From CAZBWE01 sp964495465 (GTDB lineage Bacteria > Planctomycetota > Phycisphaerae > Sedimentisphaerales > Anaerobacaceae), in assembly GCA_964495465.1 (NCBI GenBank), contig CAZBWE010000001.1, positions 4,333 through 68,332 of the forward strand: a stretch of DNA of 64,000 nucleotides, read 5' to 3'. Of the stretch, positions 1 through 8,974 are shown piece by piece. The translations under genes and the position numbers were made by a program. The notes under the pieces are model-generated. The model saw only the letters and a list, made by a program, of their open reading frames with translations. It did no database searches and was not told where the DNA came from. Position 1 is the first letter of the stretch; every line of letters begins with the position of its first letter.

Positions 1-886
1 CCCAAAACTTCTGTAATATTATTCCGCCTACAATGAGAACCAGGCCTATTAATGTCGAGGGGAATATTTCTTCAATGCCTGCTAAATAAAGTAACACAAG
101 GGAGAGAAAAGGAACCAGATAGATAAGATTCGCGACATTTGCAGTTGTTTTCGCAAGTTTCAATGCTTTCAGCCAAACCAAAAAAGTAATCCCCATTTCA
201 AAGAATCCAACGTAAACTGCTCCCATAATGCCATTAAAGTCAGGGACTCTCACTTTCGCAAAAAGCATCATCACCAGAAACACAAAGAAAACGTAAACAG
301 AGCCGAATGCAAAATTAAGAAATAATCTGACTGCCTCATCACGTTTATCCCTGACATTATAAATCCAGAATAATGCCCAGATTACAGTGCTGCCCAACGC
401 CAATAATACTCCGACCGGCCTGCTAAAATTAAATCCTAAAATGTCACCACGGGCTGCTATGACGAAAGCACCGCAAAAACTAATAGCTATCGCAAGGATG
501 CTCCTTAACCTGATTTTTTGGCCGAGTATAGGTATTGATAACAAGACAAGTGTCATTGGCCAAACCCAGTTTATAGTCATTGCCTGCTGGACATAGTCAC
601 GGAGTATGAAGTATGAATTCAATAAGACAACGTAATAGAGGAAGGGATTAAGAAGCCCTAATAGAGCGGAACGCAGATAATCCTCTCTTGATAATGCCTT
701 GAGCAAAATTAGTTTCTTCGCAATAAATAAATAACCCAAAAGAGCTATAGTGGATACAACTGAGGCATAAAACAGAAGTGACCAGACGTCCAAATAACCC
801 AGGGATATTTTGAAGGCCGAAGCTATAGTTGACCAGAATAAAACCGCGATCAAAGCGTAAATATAGGCCTTTTTTTGCTGCTCCAT
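1..886 (-). CDS. EamA/DMT-family exporter, 3' end cut by window edge
   Basis: The minus-strand frame opens at an ATG at 886 (protein begins MEQQKKAYIYALIAVLFWST) and stays open to base 1, so about 295 residues are visible and the stop codon is missing. The protein is almost entirely hydrophobic, with about nine to ten membrane segments in two similar halves. The opening LIAVLFWST stretch and internal VIWALFWIYN are typical of EamA/DMT (RhaT-like) permeases, which export metabolites or drugs across the inner membrane. The substrate cannot be told. No neighbour in the window shares its function; a 132-bp gap separates it from the PilT-like gene. The family call is firm, the role is not. Confidence 0.82.
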   Translation of the reverse strand, partial: MEQQKKAYIYALIAVLFWSTIASAFKISLGYLDVWSLLFYASVVSTIALLGYLFIAKKLILLKALSREDYLRSALLGLLNPFLYYVVLLNSYFILRDYVQQAMTINWVWPMTLVLLSIPILGQKIRLRSILAIAISFCGAFVIAARGDILGFNFSRPVGVLLALGSTVIWALFWIYNVRDKRDEAVRLFLNFAFGSVYVFFVFLVMMLFAKVRVPDFNGIMGAVYVGFFEMGITFLVWLKALKLAKTTANVANLIYLVPFLSLVLLYLAGIEEIFPSTLIGLVLIVGGIILQKFW

Positions 887-1018
887 ATTAACCGGCACAA
901 AATCGAATATTAAATTGCCTGAAGTATAATACTGAACAGCGTTTTGATATGCAATGAATCTTTCGTTTTTGCCGTGGTGGTTCTGCTGGTTGCAAAAAAT
1001 AACAAGAGTTTACAATTG

Positions 1019-2047
1019 CTATTCGTAGTTCACCAACACACTTTTTGCGACACCCTCGCTTATAACCTTATCCCCAACAAGAGCATTCACAGACTCAACC
1101 ATAGTTACCATTCCGTGTTTTTTACCCGTTTCGATTATGCTTCGCAGGAAAAATCCGCCCTTTCTCCTTATAACATTTCTTGCAGCAGCGGTCGTAACCA
1201 GCACTTCGCACGCCACTCTCTGCCTTCCATCAATGGTGGGAAGCAATTCCTGATGAATTACGCCCTGCAGAGATTCGGCTAGGAGAAACCTTAACTGGTT
1301 TTCATCGGTAGCAGGAGCGTAGCTTATAAGTCTTTCGATAATCTTGTCGATTGATATAACATGCAGGGTGGAAAGAACCAGGACGCCTGTTTCTGCGGCG
1401 GTTAAGGCAATCTTAATTGTTTCATAATCTCTCATCTCGCCTATAGCAATTATATCAGGGTCTTGTCTTAAAGCCGCCCTTAATCCGCTATAAAACGATT
1501 GAGTATCCCTTCCAACCTCCCTTTGCCTCACCATTCCGGTTTTGTTGGTATGCACATATTCGATTGGGTCTTCAATCGTAATAATATGTTTTTCACAGGT
1601 TGTATTTACCTCATCCACCATTGCCGTCATCGTGGTAGTTTTGCCCTGACTGGTGCTTCCTGTAATCAATACCAATCCTTTTGTCCTGTGGGCTAAATCC
1701 CTGACAATATCAGGAAGAAACAGCTCCTGGATTGTTTTGGGTTTTGTCGGAAGGATTCTGAGAGTAGCGCCTACACTACCGTTAAAGTAACCGACGTTTA
1801 TTCGATACCTGCCGCTTTCATCCGCCAGCATCAAATCATAATCAAGGTTTTGCTCAAACCGACTTTTCTGGTCCTCCGTCAGCAGCTCCAGCGATATTTC
1901 CCTGCTTTGCTCAGCAGTCAAATTTTCTTTTGTAATTGGAACTAATTTACCCCCCACCCTGAACAAAATTGGAGCACCCGCGCAAATATGTATATCAGTG
2001 GCTTGTTGCGTTTTGGCGTGTTCTAATAATTGTTTTCTGCTTATCAC
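1019..2047 (-). CDS. PilT-like twitching/retraction ATPase with atypical Walker A
   Basis: A 342-residue secretion/pilus ATPase of the PilT branch, which in type IV pili powers filament retraction at the inner membrane base. It has the N-terminal PAS-like part (about 1-110), a P-loop at about 130-137 reading GSTSQGKT instead of the usual GPTGSGKS, a Walker B region IIAIGEMRD (about 199-207) and a histidine box STLHVIS (about 226-232, family STLHTNS). Length fits PilT (about 345). It lacks the tetracysteine motif of GspE/PilB. Its start overlaps the end of the preceding pseudopilin-like gene by 4 bp, so it is the last gene of the secretion operon. It may retract a pseudopilus or have a regulatory role. 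Confidence 0.88.
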   Translation of the reverse strand: MISRKQLLEHAKTQQATDIHICAGAPILFRVGGKLVPITKENLTAEQSREISLELLTEDQKSRFEQNLDYDLMLADESGRYRINVGYFNGSVGATLRILPTKPKTIQELFLPDIVRDLAHRTKGLVLITGSTSQGKTTTMTAMVDEVNTTCEKHIITIEDPIEYVHTNKTGMVRQREVGRDTQSFYSGLRAALRQDPDIIAIGEMRDYETIKIALTAAETGVLVLSTLHVISIDKIIERLISYAPATDENQLRFLLAESLQGVIHQELLPTIDGRQRVACEVLVTTAAARNVIRRKGGFFLRSIIETGKKHGMVTMVESVNALVGDKVISEGVAKSVLVNYE

Positions 2048-2424
2048 AACCCGATTCTTAATTTATTTTTCGAGCTTTTGGTTTGCCTCGCCCTGCTGCA
2101 CAACGTATTTATCCGAACCTCTTTCTCTTCATTTAAAGGCGCACTTACAATCACACTCAAAGCTGCCGACCGGACGTCCATATCAGTAATATCCAATTCT
2201 ACGGCCTTGTCAAGGATTTTACCGCCTTCGTCCCTGATATTTCTTTTTGTCCAGGCCAAGCCGCTCACGACCAAGTTGCGCTCAACGGCCTGGAGATAGG
2301 CGGTATCCGCCTGGAAGAGCATAGTATTCGAGCCGCCGGCCAAAACGAACATCTCGAGTCCGACTATAGCAATCGCCAGTATTACAATTACCAGAACAAA
2401 ACCATTTTGTTTTATTTTTTTCAT
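2044..2424 (-). CDS. Small pseudopilin-like protein (GspK/PilX-like N-terminus)
   Basis: This 126-residue protein opens with a short basic leader and a long hydrophobic helix (GFVLVIVILAIAIVG), the layout of a type III (prepilin) signal, cleaved before the Phe. It lacks the Glu at position +5 found in most pilins, as is usual for the minor pseudopilin GspK and some PilX proteins. After the helix it has a short globular part of about 95 residues, far shorter than GspK (about 300). It lies 2 bp after the GspJ-like gene and overlaps PilT by 4 bp. The likely role is a minor subunit at the pseudopilus tip; the exact equivalent is uncertain. Confidence 0.62.
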   Translation of the reverse strand: MKKIKQNGFVLVIVILAIAIVGLEMFVLAGGSNTMLFQADTAYLQAVERNLVVSGLAWTKRNIRDEGGKILDKAVELDITDMDVRSAALSVIVSAPLNEEKEVRINTLCSRARQTKSSKNKLRIGL

Positions 2425-2426
2425 CT

Positions 2427-2948
2427 TTACTTAAAAGCTTCTCCCAAAGCACCCACAAAATACAAATGAGAATTTGCCATTTTCTTCTCCCAATGACCCC
2501 AAACCTCATGCTCTATATGGGTCCTAACCTGCACAGCATAACCTTTGCCGTTTTCTCTCCAGACCTGCCATTGCACCTTAGCGTGCGGCACCGACCAGAC
2601 TCTGGTATCTTCGCCTTCGCTATCATCCGTAGATATTATGTTGCGCCTAAGCACTTTGTCATCCCTTATCTGATAACTAATCACGCCATCTTTCATCTCA
2701 ATTAAAAGAAGCTCTTCATTTGCAGTACTCTCACCAAATGACGCCGGCAGCCCTTTGGCAGCGTCAACATCCTCACGCATCCGCTCCAACATATTAAGCA
2801 GGGTCGTATTTGTCTGCATAACACGATATGACCGTGGAACATCGGTTATAACTGTGCTAAATAGACCGGCCAAAGCAAACGAAGCAGCCGTAAGAACAAC
2901 CATCACAGCCAATAACTCTGCCAGCGAAAAACCCCTGCGCATATTCAT
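2427..2948 (-). CDS. Prepilin-like protein, GspJ-like minor pseudopilin
   Basis: A 173-residue protein with a textbook prepilin N-terminus, MNMRRG followed by FSLAELLAVMVVLTAA: Gly at the cleavage site, methylatable Phe and Glu at +5. The C-terminal domain (about 35-173) is soluble, with two conserved-looking Trp positions (RVWSVPHAKVQWQVW). Size and place between a GspI-like and a GspK-like gene suggest GspJ. It overlaps the upstream gene by 4 bp, so the three pseudopilin genes are translationally coupled. Processing needs a prepilin peptidase, which is not in this window. Confidence 0.75.
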   Translation of the reverse strand: MNMRRGFSLAELLAVMVVLTAASFALAGLFSTVITDVPRSYRVMQTNTTLLNMLERMREDVDAAKGLPASFGESTANEELLLIEMKDGVISYQIRDDKVLRRNIISTDDSEGEDTRVWSVPHAKVQWQVWRENGKGYAVQVRTHIEHEVWGHWEKKMANSHLYFVGALGEAFK

Positions 2949-3340
2949 TGCTCCTCACCAGATAAGGATTTATCTTCTAAAATATATCTGCTTAACTTTA
3001 CCTGCACCTGTCTATTAAAGCTCCTGTCGCGAACTGCGACTTCCACTAATTTGAGCCCCTGCCATTGACCGGTTCCGGGTGATTCCTGAATTGAAACAGT
3101 CAGTTTAGGCCAAAGCTGTTCAAAGTCTTCGTCATTAAGTGGCTTTCCTCTCTCAGTTATGCTCTCAAGCTGCGCCTGGGCTGCTGCTATACAACGCTGC
3201 CTTACGAGCTGGTAGTCGTTAAACCTCCTGAAACCATCCAGTGATACTGCAAAGCCGACCAAAAGAACCCCCATAACAGCCAATGCCGCCATCATCTCGG
3301 CAAATAAGTAGCCACGATATCTATTGTTCTTATCAAACAC
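2945..3340 (-). CDS. Prepilin-like protein, GspI-like minor pseudopilin
   Basis: A 131-residue protein with a type III signal: basic leader RYRG, then YLFAEMMAALAVMGVLLVG, with Glu at +5 but Tyr rather than Phe at +1. The rest is a small soluble domain; length (about 125 in the family) fits GspI. It precedes the GspJ-like gene with a 4-bp overlap and follows the second GspF-like gene by 16 bp. The I-J-K order is the usual order of the minor pseudopilin trio of type II secretion, which supports the naming of all three more than any single sequence does. Confidence 0.7.
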   Translation of the reverse strand: MFDKNNRYRGYLFAEMMAALAVMGVLLVGFAVSLDGFRRFNDYQLVRQRCIAAAQAQLESITERGKPLNDEDFEQLWPKLTVSIQESPGTGQWQGLKLVEVAVRDRSFNRQVQVKLSRYILEDKSLSGEEQ

Positions 3341-3356
3341 AATTTTGCTCCATTTA

Positions 3357-4826
3357 TTACGGTGTTACAAGCCCTGTCAGAATATAAATAACTTTAATAC
3401 TCGGGGAAAATATTGCGAAAATTACAAATCCCACCATTGTCCCCATAATAAGCGTTACACAAGGCCACATTATATATCTGGCAAGATTGATACGGTAACT
3501 GTAGTTCGAGCGATAAAATGATTCGAGCATCTCTAATATCGTTAAAGTATTGCCCTGGTTTACCTGCTCATCAAACGCCCACGCCAAAGTAGTGCCTATT
3601 CCTTCTCCTTTAGCTGAAACCGAAATATTTTCACCGCTTTGGACCTTATCCAGCCAATTTTTCAGTCTTTTTCTAAAACGATTATTCACATCCAGACCAA
3701 GTGTATTAGCGATGGCATCGTTTACTGTGCAGCCGGCGTTAAGCGACAGCCGCAAAAGCTCAATCACCTGTACCATAGAGTAATTTCTCTCAAACCAGTG
3801 CAGAATCGGCAAGTGCCATTTAACAAAATCGCCAAATCGCGAAAGTAAATATGGCTTATCCGGCCGACGAGGCCTAAACCTGACATAAATCGAAACAGGG
3901 ATAACTATAGTAACTATAGCTGCGGCTACCAATCCGAACAGCCAGCCATATCTAAATGCAATAAAATTCGAAATTTCACATAAAAATTGAGTAGCAGCAG
4001 GAAGTCTTGCACCTTCAGTCATTTCTACCATAACATCGCTGAAAACAGGAACAACCTTCCAAACCAATACGAATACTATAAAGAACATAAAAGTTATTAA
4101 TAACACCGGATAAAACGGATGAACCGGCCTGATTTTCATTCTCTCATCAGCACGAACTGTCATATCTGCTTCAATCGCACCGATTGCCTGCGGAAGCTGG
4201 TCAATCCGCTCAGCGGCAGCTATCATTGCCATTGCATAACCCGGGCATTTTGGATAGCCCCGCTTGATAGATTCACTTAATGAATATCCCTGAATGAGCC
4301 ATTTTTTTATTCTCTGCAATATTTTCGAGCGCTTGTCCTTTCGTCCCCCTGCTGCTGTTTCGAGAGCCATCGGCAAAGGCAGATTCTGCCGCATACTCGA
4401 ACCTATTGTCGAAATAACGTATGCGGCAACTGCATGGCGCGATGTCAGACCATAGATTATAATTGCACCTATAAACAAAATAAAAAATCCAAGGCCGATA
4501 GCACCTAACGGACCAAACACAATACCCGCGCATACAATTAGAAGCAGAATAGCGATACCTCTAAGTATCCATTTTGCCCAGAGCCGCGGCCATTCTTCAA
4601 CATCCGGCTCACGCTTTTGCACTAAAATCATTAACAGAGTCGTAATGAAGATAACAGGAGCAAATATTCCCCCCCAGAATGTCTCGTCCAAAGCCGCAGC
4701 AAAACCCAATAACAAACAAACGATTGGTGACGTAACCAAAGCAATACCCGGCTTCTTATAACCTAAAACCGCATAAAAAATTAAAATTAAAATCGCTATA
4801 ATTGTAAACATACTTACACCAATCAT
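3357..4826 (-). CDS. Second GspF/PilC-type membrane protein with extra N-terminal helices
   Basis: A 489-residue polytopic protein. I set the start at the ATG at 4826 (MIGVSMFTII), which shares one base with the stop of the preceding GspF gene (TGATG); a longer frame to 4958 would run through the neighbour and is rejected. About the first 150 residues are roughly five hydrophobic segments with no counterpart in GspF. Two T2SF-like helical domains follow (about 150-270 and 350-475), each followed by membrane helices, with typical VVPVFSDVMVEMTEGARLP and C-terminal hydrophobic stretches. GspF proteins are the inner-membrane platform contacted by the ATPase. A second, enlarged copy beside a normal one is odd and suggests a two-platform machine. 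Confidence 0.8.
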   Translation of the reverse strand: MIGVSMFTIIAILILIFYAVLGYKKPGIALVTSPIVCLLLGFAAALDETFWGGIFAPVIFITTLLMILVQKREPDVEEWPRLWAKWILRGIAILLLIVCAGIVFGPLGAIGLGFFILFIGAIIIYGLTSRHAVAAYVISTIGSSMRQNLPLPMALETAAGGRKDKRSKILQRIKKWLIQGYSLSESIKRGYPKCPGYAMAMIAAAERIDQLPQAIGAIEADMTVRADERMKIRPVHPFYPVLLITFMFFIVFVLVWKVVPVFSDVMVEMTEGARLPAATQFLCEISNFIAFRYGWLFGLVAAAIVTIVIPVSIYVRFRPRRPDKPYLLSRFGDFVKWHLPILHWFERNYSMVQVIELLRLSLNAGCTVNDAIANTLGLDVNNRFRKRLKNWLDKVQSGENISVSAKGEGIGTTLAWAFDEQVNQGNTLTILEMLESFYRSNYSYRINLARYIMWPCVTLIMGTMVGFVIFAIFSPSIKVIYILTGLVTP

Positions 4827-6028
4827 CAGACTCCGCCTAAAGCCGTAACTACCTGTATCATCGGCAAAAAAATCGAAAGAACCGCCAGGGCTACAAATCC
4901 CCCTACCGCGATTATCATAACGGGCAGCAAAACCGCCTGTAATCTCGCCTGGCCGCATTTTGCCTGCTCAGCATACATCTGTCCGAGACTATAGAGATTG
5001 TCCTGTAATTCGTTGCGCTGCGTTCCCAACTGGATGGAATACAAAAACAACCGTGGTATCATTCTGCAAAACTGCCCCGCCTCCAAGATATTTGCCCCCT
5101 GCTCAATTTGGCCCGCAAGAGCTTCACTTTCCAGGATTATTTTGGCACTTCCTGATGCATCTGAAGCTAATCTCAGACAAGCCGGCATATCACAACCAGC
5201 CGCGACCATCATCGCCATTGCCTCAGCCATCCTGCCCAGCACGCTGCTATGATATACCCTCCCTATAATCGGTATTTTCAACAACAATGACTCTTTGAAC
5301 CTGCGTCCCGCCGGATATCCTGAGAGCATCGATAAGATAATAATCAACAATATAACGATAATTACTACTACTATCCAGAAAGGAACTACGTTTCTCGCGA
5401 TACCGAAGAAGAACAAAGTAAGAGCGGGCATACGTGCACCCTCTACCATCTCTGTAAGTATCGGGACAAACTGCGGGATTATAATCAGAAATACCGCTGT
5501 TATTACCACAGCAGCCAGAGCCAGAATAACCGCAGGATAACACAATGCTTCAAAAATTATCCTCCTGGTTTGATTGGACAGCTCCAGATGCCTGTTCAGA
5601 CTGGTAAGCATCTCGCTCAATCTCCCTGTTTCCACCCCCGCCTTTAATATCCGACCATATAAAGGCGGAAAATGCTTTTGTCTCTTTTCAAACGCATCCT
5701 CAATACTAACACCGGCCTCAAGCTCTTCAGCGATAGCGTTGACAAGTTTACGCATAGACTTTGAAGTGACATCGTCTGCAAGCTCTCGCAGGCCTTTCTC
5801 CAGAGGAATACCAGCTTTTGTTATTGAAGCCAACTGCTGATTAAAAAGCATAAATTCGTTCCTGCCGATGGATGTCTTGGGTCTTGGAGCTTTGGCCTCT
5901 TCAATAGAATTTACGGTAAGCTGCATCTGTTTGAGCTGTTCGCCCACCTCGTCCCGCGAAGCCGCTTCAATAGTGCCTCTCATCAGCCGGCCGGCCGATG
6001 TCAGTGCATTATATTCAAACGTCGCCAT
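4826..6028 (-). CDS. gspF: GspF/PilC inner-membrane platform protein
   Basis: A 400-residue protein with the normal GspF plan: an N-terminal cytoplasmic segment (FEYNALTSAGRLMRGTIEA), first T2SF domain (about 65-190, with AGIPLEKGLRELA), membrane helices, second T2SF domain (about 268-390, MVAAGCDMPACLRLA) and a final helix. The IIPQFVPILTEM stretch after the first helix is diagnostic. It forms the inner-membrane platform of type II secretion or type IV pilus machines and couples the ATPase to pseudopilin polymerisation. Length matches the family (about 400). It lies 34 bp after the secreted hypothetical gene and is coupled to the second GspF-like gene downstream. Confidence 0.93.
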   Translation of the reverse strand: MATFEYNALTSAGRLMRGTIEAASRDEVGEQLKQMQLTVNSIEEAKAPRPKTSIGRNEFMLFNQQLASITKAGIPLEKGLRELADDVTSKSMRKLVNAIAEELEAGVSIEDAFEKRQKHFPPLYGRILKAGVETGRLSEMLTSLNRHLELSNQTRRIIFEALCYPAVILALAAVVITAVFLIIIPQFVPILTEMVEGARMPALTLFFFGIARNVVPFWIVVVIIVILLIIILSMLSGYPAGRRFKESLLLKIPIIGRVYHSSVLGRMAEAMAMMVAAGCDMPACLRLASDASGSAKIILESEALAGQIEQGANILEAGQFCRMIPRLFLYSIQLGTQRNELQDNLYSLGQMYAEQAKCGQARLQAVLLPVMIIAVGGFVALAVLSIFLPMIQVVTALGGV

Positions 6029-6062
6029 TTTAAATTTCCTCGAGCTAAACTTTTAAGTTTTA

Positions 6063-7013
6063 TTATTCCAATTTTAATTCGTATTGTACCGAATCCTCAT
6101 CAGTTCCTCCTTCCGGAATGGGCCCTTCCAATACTGCCTGAGTGCCGGCAGTGCTGCGATAAATAAACAGCTTATTTTTTACAGGGTCATCCGGAATGGT
6201 TACTTCATTGATTTCTCCGAGATTGTCGGGAAATTTGCCATCATGAATAGCTGCGTAGAGACGCAATGCCTCGATGCATTGGAGGACAGCAACGTGACGG
6301 TCTAATCTGTTCATTAACAAGCGTATCTTGTTTCTCACTTCCGGCATTTCCAGTTCTGTCTGTTGGGTCAGGTCGATAAACGGCTTCGGCAAATCCTGCA
6401 AGGCCCAATAAAGATTAGGTGCATCTTGCCCTTGAATTAACTCCTCCATCTGTTTCAATGTGATTGCAGCCGTTGCTACACCTATCAAGCCCTGGACGAG
6501 AGTGGGAGCTTTGTCTAAGTGCTTTGCCATAGCAAAGCCGGTCTTAATAGTACAAATCGCCTCGTTGTATTTACCCCTAACGATTTGAACCCGGCTCTGC
6601 AAAGCAAGGAGGAAAGCCAGCTTTCTATATCCACGAAGCTCCTCAGTAGTCGTGCCGACTTCCACAGCCGGCCAGTTGCACTGCTTGCATTTGGAAGCCT
6701 GTTGGATTAATTGCAGCGTGGGTTTGAGCTGCTGCAGCATCGCTTGTGCCTGTTCCTGGGGCAATTTATTCAATGGTTCATGAATCCACTGGTTAATCTG
6801 GTCTTCCTGTAAATCTTTGGGCATTGATTGAACCGCTTTATTATAAAATGGCACTGCATCCGAATCACTGCATTCACTATCCCTCGGAAGAAACTGATAC
6901 TTGTCTTTCGGCTCCGGTGCTTTTGCCGGGTGCAGTGTTAATTCTATCGTGCGAGCGTGCACAGAAACAGCAGCGAGACACAAAACAATAAAGCACCTCA
7001 GTTTGCTTCTCAT
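6063..7013 (-). CDS. Secreted protein of unknown function in the secretion operon
   Basis: I place the start at the ATG at 7013 (MRSKLRCFIVLCLAAVSVHA), preceded by a GAAAGG ribosome site, rather than at 7055, which would overlap the ATPase gene. The resulting 316-residue protein begins with a clear cleavable signal peptide. A CKQC pair occurs at about 142-145. The C-terminal part (EALRLYAAIHDGKFPDNLGE, then IPDDPVKNKLFIY) resembles a segment common in exported planctomycete proteins of unknown function. I do not recognise a family for the whole. Its place between the ATPase and GspF genes suggests an accessory or substrate of this secretion system, but this is inference. Confidence 0.68.
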   Translation of the reverse strand: MRSKLRCFIVLCLAAVSVHARTIELTLHPAKAPEPKDKYQFLPRDSECSDSDAVPFYNKAVQSMPKDLQEDQINQWIHEPLNKLPQEQAQAMLQQLKPTLQLIQQASKCKQCNWPAVEVGTTTEELRGYRKLAFLLALQSRVQIVRGKYNEAICTIKTGFAMAKHLDKAPTLVQGLIGVATAAITLKQMEELIQGQDAPNLYWALQDLPKPFIDLTQQTELEMPEVRNKIRLLMNRLDRHVAVLQCIEALRLYAAIHDGKFPDNLGEINEVTIPDDPVKNKLFIYRSTAGTQAVLEGPIPEGGTDEDSVQYELKLE

Positions 7014-7041
7014 AACAAAAGTACCTTTCTCATAAATACGA

Positions 7042-8211
7042 TTAAACGATGCCACATACCTTATTCAGTTCTTCCTGTGTCGTAACGCCATCATCAACCA
7101 GGCGCTGGCCGTCGGCCAGTATATTCGTATGGCCCCTGCTCATTAACAGCGCTTCAAGCTCTTCGAGGTCGGCCTTGGCCAAAATGGCTTTTCGCAAATG
7201 GCCGTCCAGTTGAACCATTTCCGCTATTAACACCCGGCCTTTATAGCCGGTATTAAAACAGTCGTCACATCCTGCTGCTTCAAACACACCTGCTTCAACC
7301 TGCCTCTTACATTTTGTGCAAAGTTTTCTGATAAGCCGCTGGTTCAAAACTGCTGAAATACTTGATGTTACCTGATACGGCTCAATTCCCATCTCCAGCA
7401 ATCGTAAAAGCGCCCCTGCAGGTGCGCCGCTGTGCATCGTGCTCATTAGCAGATGTCCTGTTAGTCCTGCTTCGATAGCTATCCTCGCAGTCTCAGCGTC
7501 CCTAATCTCTCCGAGCATCAAGACCTGCGGGTCCTGCCGTAACAGCGACCGTAGTGCCATCGGAAATGTCATCTCGCCTCGAGGTGTAATCTGAACCTGT
7601 GTAGCTCCTTCAATCCTGATTTCCACAGGGTCTTCAAGGGTTACAATACTCTTACCTGAAAAATTCTTTAGAATGTGCCTCAAAACAGCAGCGAGCGTTG
7701 TGCTCTTGCCGCTGCCTGCCGGGCCGGTCAGGAGCAGGACTCCCTGGTTTTGGGCAGCAATTGTCCTCAAAACTGCATAGATTCGCTCTGAAAAACCCAG
7801 CTGCCCCAATTCAATAAGCTCAATATTGCTGTAAAACAATCGCACAACTGCTCGCTGGCCGTAGATTGTTGGAAAAATCGCCAGACGCTGGTCAATAATC
7901 GCACCGGTCTGATCTTTGGTAATCTCAATCCGGCCTTCCTGCGGAATATCGTTACGATACGTCAGAAGCCCTCCCAATACTTTCAGCCGTGCAATAATAT
8001 TGTCGGATATGGATTTAGGCAGTTTTTCTACTATGTTTAAGACGCCATCGAGACGAAATTTTACCACTAATTCAGCCCCCGTTGGCTCAAAATGGACATC
8101 ACTGGCACCAAATTCCACTGCTTTTTCGAGCAAATCATCCACCAAAGATACCACATCCTGCGCATCTTTCTTGTGCTCATAAGCTCTGTTATTATAATCA
8201 CTTACGCTCAT
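7042..8211 (-). CDS. GspE-like secretion ATPase without the N-terminal domain
   Basis: A 389-residue traffic ATPase. It starts almost directly with the N2 subdomain (VEFGASDVHFEPTGAELVV), so it lacks the GspE-II/MshEN domain present in most GspE/PilB proteins (about 500-570 residues). Visible motifs are Walker A GPAGSGKS (about 163-170), LEDPVEI (Asp box), Walker B LMLGEIRD (about 231-238), the STMHSG histidine box and the zinc tetracysteine CTKC/CDDC (about 298-301 and 315-318). It probably energises the GspF platform encoded downstream. It is the first gene of the minus-strand operon and is divergent from the sigma factor gene, with a 193-bp shared upstream region. Confidence 0.9.
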   Translation of the reverse strand: MSVSDYNNRAYEHKKDAQDVVSLVDDLLEKAVEFGASDVHFEPTGAELVVKFRLDGVLNIVEKLPKSISDNIIARLKVLGGLLTYRNDIPQEGRIEITKDQTGAIIDQRLAIFPTIYGQRAVVRLFYSNIELIELGQLGFSERIYAVLRTIAAQNQGVLLLTGPAGSGKSTTLAAVLRHILKNFSGKSIVTLEDPVEIRIEGATQVQITPRGEMTFPMALRSLLRQDPQVLMLGEIRDAETARIAIEAGLTGHLLMSTMHSGAPAGALLRLLEMGIEPYQVTSSISAVLNQRLIRKLCTKCKRQVEAGVFEAAGCDDCFNTGYKGRVLIAEMVQLDGHLRKAILAKADLEELEALLMSRGHTNILADGQRLVDDGVTTQEELNKVCGIV

Positions 8212-8213
8212 AA

Positions 8214-8239
8214 AATGATTTTATCCCACAAAAATCATT
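8214..8239. promoter_or_regulatory. Inverted repeat just upstream of the GspE-like start
   Basis: AATGATTTT (8214-8222) and AAAATCATT (8231-8239) form a perfect 9-bp inverted repeat with an 8-base loop that ends 3 bases before the GspE-like ATG. The loop, read on the minus strand, holds the only G-rich (GTGGGA) stretch near that start. It could be an operator in the divergent promoter region or a hairpin that presents or masks the ribosome site. The structure is visible; the role is inferred. Confidence 0.4.
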
Positions 8240-8404
8240 AATTTTTAGCTATCTCTATCCGCACAATAAGACGCAAATGCCCATCCAAGCGTTACCTAAA
8301 AAACAAAGTTTTTTTTACCACAATTGCTATGTTTTTTGTTAACATATTGTTATGGGCTGCGTCTTAAAATGTAGAGAAGTATAAATAGGAAAAACTGGGT
8401 TTTT

Positions 8405-8974
8405 ATGTTCGATAAGACAGCCAGCTATGGACTTGTTTGGGATTTGACCGTCTCCGAAGCCATAGACGAAAGTCAGCGTTGGGTATTGTCCACAATGCAA
8501 AGGCACGGCCAAGAGTTAGTTACTATGCTCTGGCGAATTCTGGGCAATGAACAGGATGTTTGCGACGCTTATCAGAATACGTTTCTTCAGCTGGCCCACT
8601 ACGAAGGAGGGGAAAAACCCGAACATATAAAAGCGTATATCTTCCGCACGGCAAACAACGTGGCAATATCGATGTTAAGACGCAGCGTTGCCGAAAGAAA
8701 CAGGTTGTCAGCAGCAGTCATTAGCACAAAAAACACAAGCTCTCCTGCAAATGAGCTTGACTCCAAATACCTGCAGGAAAATTTAAGACGATATATAGCA
8801 CAATTGCCTGAACATTTAAGAAACGTAATAACGCTGCGCGACCTGGCAGAATTATCTTACACACAGATTGGCAGGATATTGGGAATATCAGCGGCAACCG
8901 CGAGAGTCTATAGGTGTAAAGCGATTCAATTATTAGCTGTATGGATGAGGAAGGAAGAGCAAAAGATACTATGA
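8405..8974 (+). CDS. ECF-like sigma-70 family RNA polymerase sigma factor
   Basis: A 189-residue sigma factor with region 2 (about 25-95: MLWRILGNEQDVCDAYQNTF, then AYIFRTANNVAISMLRR) and region 4 (about 128-180: LPEHLRNVITLRDLAELSYTQ, then GRILGISAATARVYRCKA), the helix-turn-helix that reads the -35 element. It directs RNA polymerase to a special promoter set. It overlaps the following ZAS-type anti-sigma gene by 4 bp, which indicates a coupled sigma/anti-sigma pair. Lying between two secretion ATPase operons, it may control one or both; that is inference. The ATG at 8405 has only a weak ribosome site, so the start is moderately sure. Confidence 0.88.
   Translation: MFDKTASYGLVWDLTVSEAIDESQRWVLSTMQRHGQELVTMLWRILGNEQDVCDAYQNTFLQLAHYEGGEKPEHIKAYIFRTANNVAISMLRRSVAERNRLSAAVISTKNTSSPANELDSKYLQENLRRYIAQLPEHLRNVITLRDLAELSYTQIGRILGISAATARVYRCKAIQLLAVWMRKEEQKIL

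Noticed and set aside
944..1282. A 112-codon plus-strand frame over the PilT 3' end
   Set aside because: Antisense to a well supported gene; composition is that of a shadow frame.
4827..4958. Longer N-terminus for the second GspF-like protein
   Set aside because: It would overlap the preceding gspF by 130 bp, and the TGATG junction at 4826 gives a coupled start.
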